Below are positions 20,540 through 22,500 of a stretch of DNA of 22,500 nucleotides, piece by piece; the first letter of the stretch is position 1; every line of letters begins with the position of its first letter. Below the pieces are notes generated by a model that searched no databases, was not told the DNA's origin, and was given only the letters and a program-made list of their open reading frames with translations. The position numbers were made by a program, and so were the translations under genes. The stretch is from positions 17,501-40,000 of the forward strand of contig ADNK01001550.1 in the NCBI GenBank assembly GCA_000320545.1, given 5' to 3'. Source of the stretch: Bigelowiella natans CCMP2755 (Eukaryota; Cercozoa; Chlorarachniophyceae).

Positions 20540-22500
20540 TACGCACACAAGTATGTGCCTATGCGGAGAAACAATTCAATATTTCAATAGTTGCATCCCG
20601 GCGGTGTAGATATGCACGACAAAACACAATTGTCACGACGTGTCCTTTACAAAACAAATTGCGAAATCAAGGGGAAGAAAGCCAACCCTAGCTCTTCCTC
20701 TTTCTCGCCTTGTAGGAAGAACTCTTCCTGAATCAACTCGCACCTACAGATAAGCAATGAACCGCAGGATTTGTCATATGCATTGGCATCATATATACGC
20801 GCGGAGAAACACACACACACACACACACACACAAATGCTTATAACATAAGTAAATTGTACAAGTAACGAGCTGATTAAAGAGACTTCAGGAACGTCCACT
20901 GCCTACTAGTGTCAACCCCCCCCCCCCCTTTCGCTGCTAGCTGTTTGCCGACTTACCACTTCTTATGTAGAAACGTGGGTCGAGACGGATGATCTATTCA
21001 AATAGACAACATCGACGTACGTGAAATAGAAACACGACAACGTACATACAAATGGTGGTGTTTCAGTCGATATCCTTGGAATTTTCCAAATGATCGCAAT
21101 ATCTCTCACGCTTACGGAGCATAGCACCTCCCAGTCAACCCCCCCCCCCCCCCTCTTCTCCGCTTCCTCTTTCTATCCCTTTTGCTATAAGCGCTAAATG
21201 TTGGTATTGCTACTGCTATTACTGCTGCATTGTTTTAAAGGGCTGCACTCACTTATATCCGAGCATTTAATGATGAGTTTCATCACCATCAAGCGCCCCT
21301 CCGGAGTCTTGACTATCTCCTGAGATTTCGGTTCCAATTGGGTTTGGGGAAGGGGGGTGGGGGGGGGGGAAAGACATATTAGAGACTCTCAACAAGACGC
21401 TCGAAACGGAATAATCATTTCCCTCTTGTCGCGCTTGTATGCATACAGACGCATATAGCGGAGTAGAGTCACCACAACCTTCATGAACCATCATCAATCG
21501 TCATCAATCATCAATCGTCATCAATCATCATCGTCATTACTCGCATAATCGAGTGAGCGGTCGGAGCAGAATGCATTGCGAGCCCCCCCGCCGCAGAGTG
21601 CCCTGAACGATCAGTCTTCTTGCTTGACCTGGGAGAATCAGGTGTGCCTACCGGAGATTTCGATTCGGAATTTCTAGTGCTATTTGATGCTGAGTATTCT
21701 TCCTCGAGCCGCTCCCTTGTTTCTTCCCACAACTTCTCGAAACTGCTGATGAATTCTCTGAGAAACGAGCGAAGAGGAAGGGGAGGGGGGGGGCGGAAGA
21801 GAAGGTTAGGACTTCGTGTTGGCCTCAGCACTTGAAGGTGTTCAAAGTAGGCTTAGGAGTCATTTGGTGGGCCTTTCGCCATTGCCATCGTGCAGCAGTG
21901 CATTCTTGAAAAAGAACGTCGTGCTCTAGCAGCCGCAATTGCGGCCAGGTGATCACTTCACTGCCTCTCCACGTCAATGGCAGCAGCTACCACTTAATGC
22001 TATTACTACTTCCGCGAATACTCAACCTACTGCTGCAAGTTCCAACGTCTCTTACCTATGCTTCTCCAAATCGGTAGCTAAGACCAACTCGATGACGATG
22101 TACCGCAAGCTTTGATATTCTGATGCTGGGAGCTGCCGAAGGAAGTTATACCTACCATAGAGAAGCAGCAGCAGCAGCAGCAGCAGCAGCATGGACACTT
22201 CTCAACTCGCGAGGCGGGCACCACTAACCACGCGAGAGCAAAGAAGAACGTGCAGGGGCATCAGGTACAGTTGTTAGCTGGATTGCCGTTACTGAGGCTG
22301 CTGCAAGATCGCAAAGGCCTCGGAAGCATGGAACGATTCCAGTACCTAGGTATTCGGACAACGCCGAGAGTATACACTCGAGTCAATGATCGCTGTCAAT
22401 TCCGCTATGCGGGGGTCTATATTGGGAGCGTGTGTTCTTCGGTTCCTTATAATAGAGTGCATGCTCTGCTCTATAAGTGGACGGCGGTGTGGAACGAGAG
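20250..22500 (-). CDS. Class I 3',5'-cyclic nucleotide phosphodiesterase, C-terminal part of catalytic domain (partial, 5' end off window)
   Basis: Minus-strand exons, 5' to 3': from the window edge (or 22445) to 22376, then 22345-22293, 22151-22056, 21757-21541, 21319-21253, 20993-20957, 20743-20687, 20447-20402, 20306-20250 (TAA). Phase is kept throughout and from 22445 the frame gives 232 residues. Family motifs appear in order: VLESFHASEAFAIL (SVLE..H region), YIVIELVLATDLEKH (the LATD-H helix), LIIKCSDINHPSRP (the K..DI motif with the metal-binding Asp), ELIQEEFFLQGEKEEELG (EEFF.QGD.E..LG signature), FPISRGMDR and GFIQFIVLP. Together these identify a PDEase class I domain, which hydrolyses cAMP and/or cGMP; specificity cannot be read. 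The upstream metal-binding His/Asp motifs should lie beyond the right edge. A roughly 65-residue Ser/Lys/Pro-rich insert follows the LATD helix. The protein ends soon after FIVLP, shorter than many family members, so a further 3' exon is possible. Confidence 0.88.
20311..20344 (+). repeat. (AAC)n trinucleotide repeat
   Basis: Eleven or so AAC units lie within the phosphodiesterase intron 20401-20307. On the coding strand they read GTT and sit just before the ctcag acceptor. Confidence 0.95.
20459..20536 (+). repeat. (CA)n microsatellite, interrupted
   Basis: Long CA runs with AA and TC interruptions in the phosphodiesterase intron 20686-20448; GT on the coding strand. Confidence 0.95.
20811..20834 (+). 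repeat. (CA)n microsatellite
   Basis: In the phosphodiesterase intron 20956-20744. Confidence 0.9.
20916..20928 (+). repeat. Poly-C run of 13
   Basis: In the same phosphodiesterase intron, near its 5' end on the coding strand (poly-G in the transcript). Confidence 0.95.
21139..21153 (+). repeat. Poly-C run of 15
   Basis: In the phosphodiesterase intron 21252-20994; poly-G in the transcript. Confidence 0.95.
21489..21532 (+). repeat. Tandem TCATCAATCG-like decamer repeats
   Basis: Repeats of tcatcaatcg/tcatcaatca lie just inside the phosphodiesterase intron, beginning about 8 bases from the GTAATG donor on the minus strand. Confidence 0.85.
22165..22191 (+). repeat. (GCA)9 trinucleotide repeat
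   Basis: Nine units. On the coding (minus) strand it reads CTG/TGC and lies 14 bases upstream of the atggtag acceptor of the exon starting at 22151, so it is intronic. Confidence 0.95.

Noticed and set aside
22152-22250. Minus-strand frame giving a poly-Cys run before the phosphodiesterase exon
   Set aside because: The acceptor at 22152 joins QQPQ to YNFLRQLPASEY in phase and matches the family, so the CTG repeat is intronic.
1-22500. Bacterial features: operons, ribosome binding sites, CRISPR arrays, insertion sequences
   Set aside because: Genes are spliced and eukaryotic. The repeats are simple-sequence runs without spacer-repeat structure, and no transposase motifs or terminal inverted repeats were seen.

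Overview
This window looks like nuclear DNA of an intron-rich microbial eukaryote. Coding sequence is cut into short exons (37 bp to about 800 bp) by GT-AG introns. Introns and spacers are full of dinucleotide and trinucleotide microsatellites and poly-C/poly-G runs. Stop codons TGA, TAA and TAG all end genes, so the standard code is used. There are no bacterial-style operons, tRNAs, rRNAs or CRISPR arrays that I can see. I cannot name the organism; an alga or other intron-rich protist fits.

Almost no single open frame here is a gene. I rebuilt five genes by joining exons at splice sites and checking that reading phase carried over. (A) + strand, 606-7964: a long protein with a Ser-rich N-terminus, about five membrane helices, a linker, and a C-terminal domain like the nucleoside 2-deoxyribosyltransferase-like family (VFLGGSCNPTTWR motif). 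(B) - strand, 13257-9419: a complete 17-exon SET-domain protein methyltransferase of the Rubisco-LSMT/SETD type, about 520 aa. (C) + strand, 14758-17800: a complete 8-exon Nudix hydrolase of the CoA diphosphatase (NUDT7/NUDT8) type, 244 aa. (E) + strand, 18553-19911: a tentative small membrane protein. (D) - strand, from the right edge to 20250: the 3' part of a class I cyclic-nucleotide phosphodiesterase catalytic domain.

Layout: A and B converge, with a spacer at 7965-9418. B and C are divergent, with a roughly 1.5-kb shared upstream region (13258-14757). C and E are tandem. E and D converge over a repeat-rich 340-bp spacer. The genes do not form an obvious pathway; they look like ordinary unlinked housekeeping and signalling genes. 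The most unusual item is gene A, which seems to fuse a polytopic membrane region to a deoxyribosyltransferase-like domain.

All exon boundaries are read by eye from splice consensus, phase continuity and family motifs. No transcript data or searches were available, and family names rest on motif recognition.
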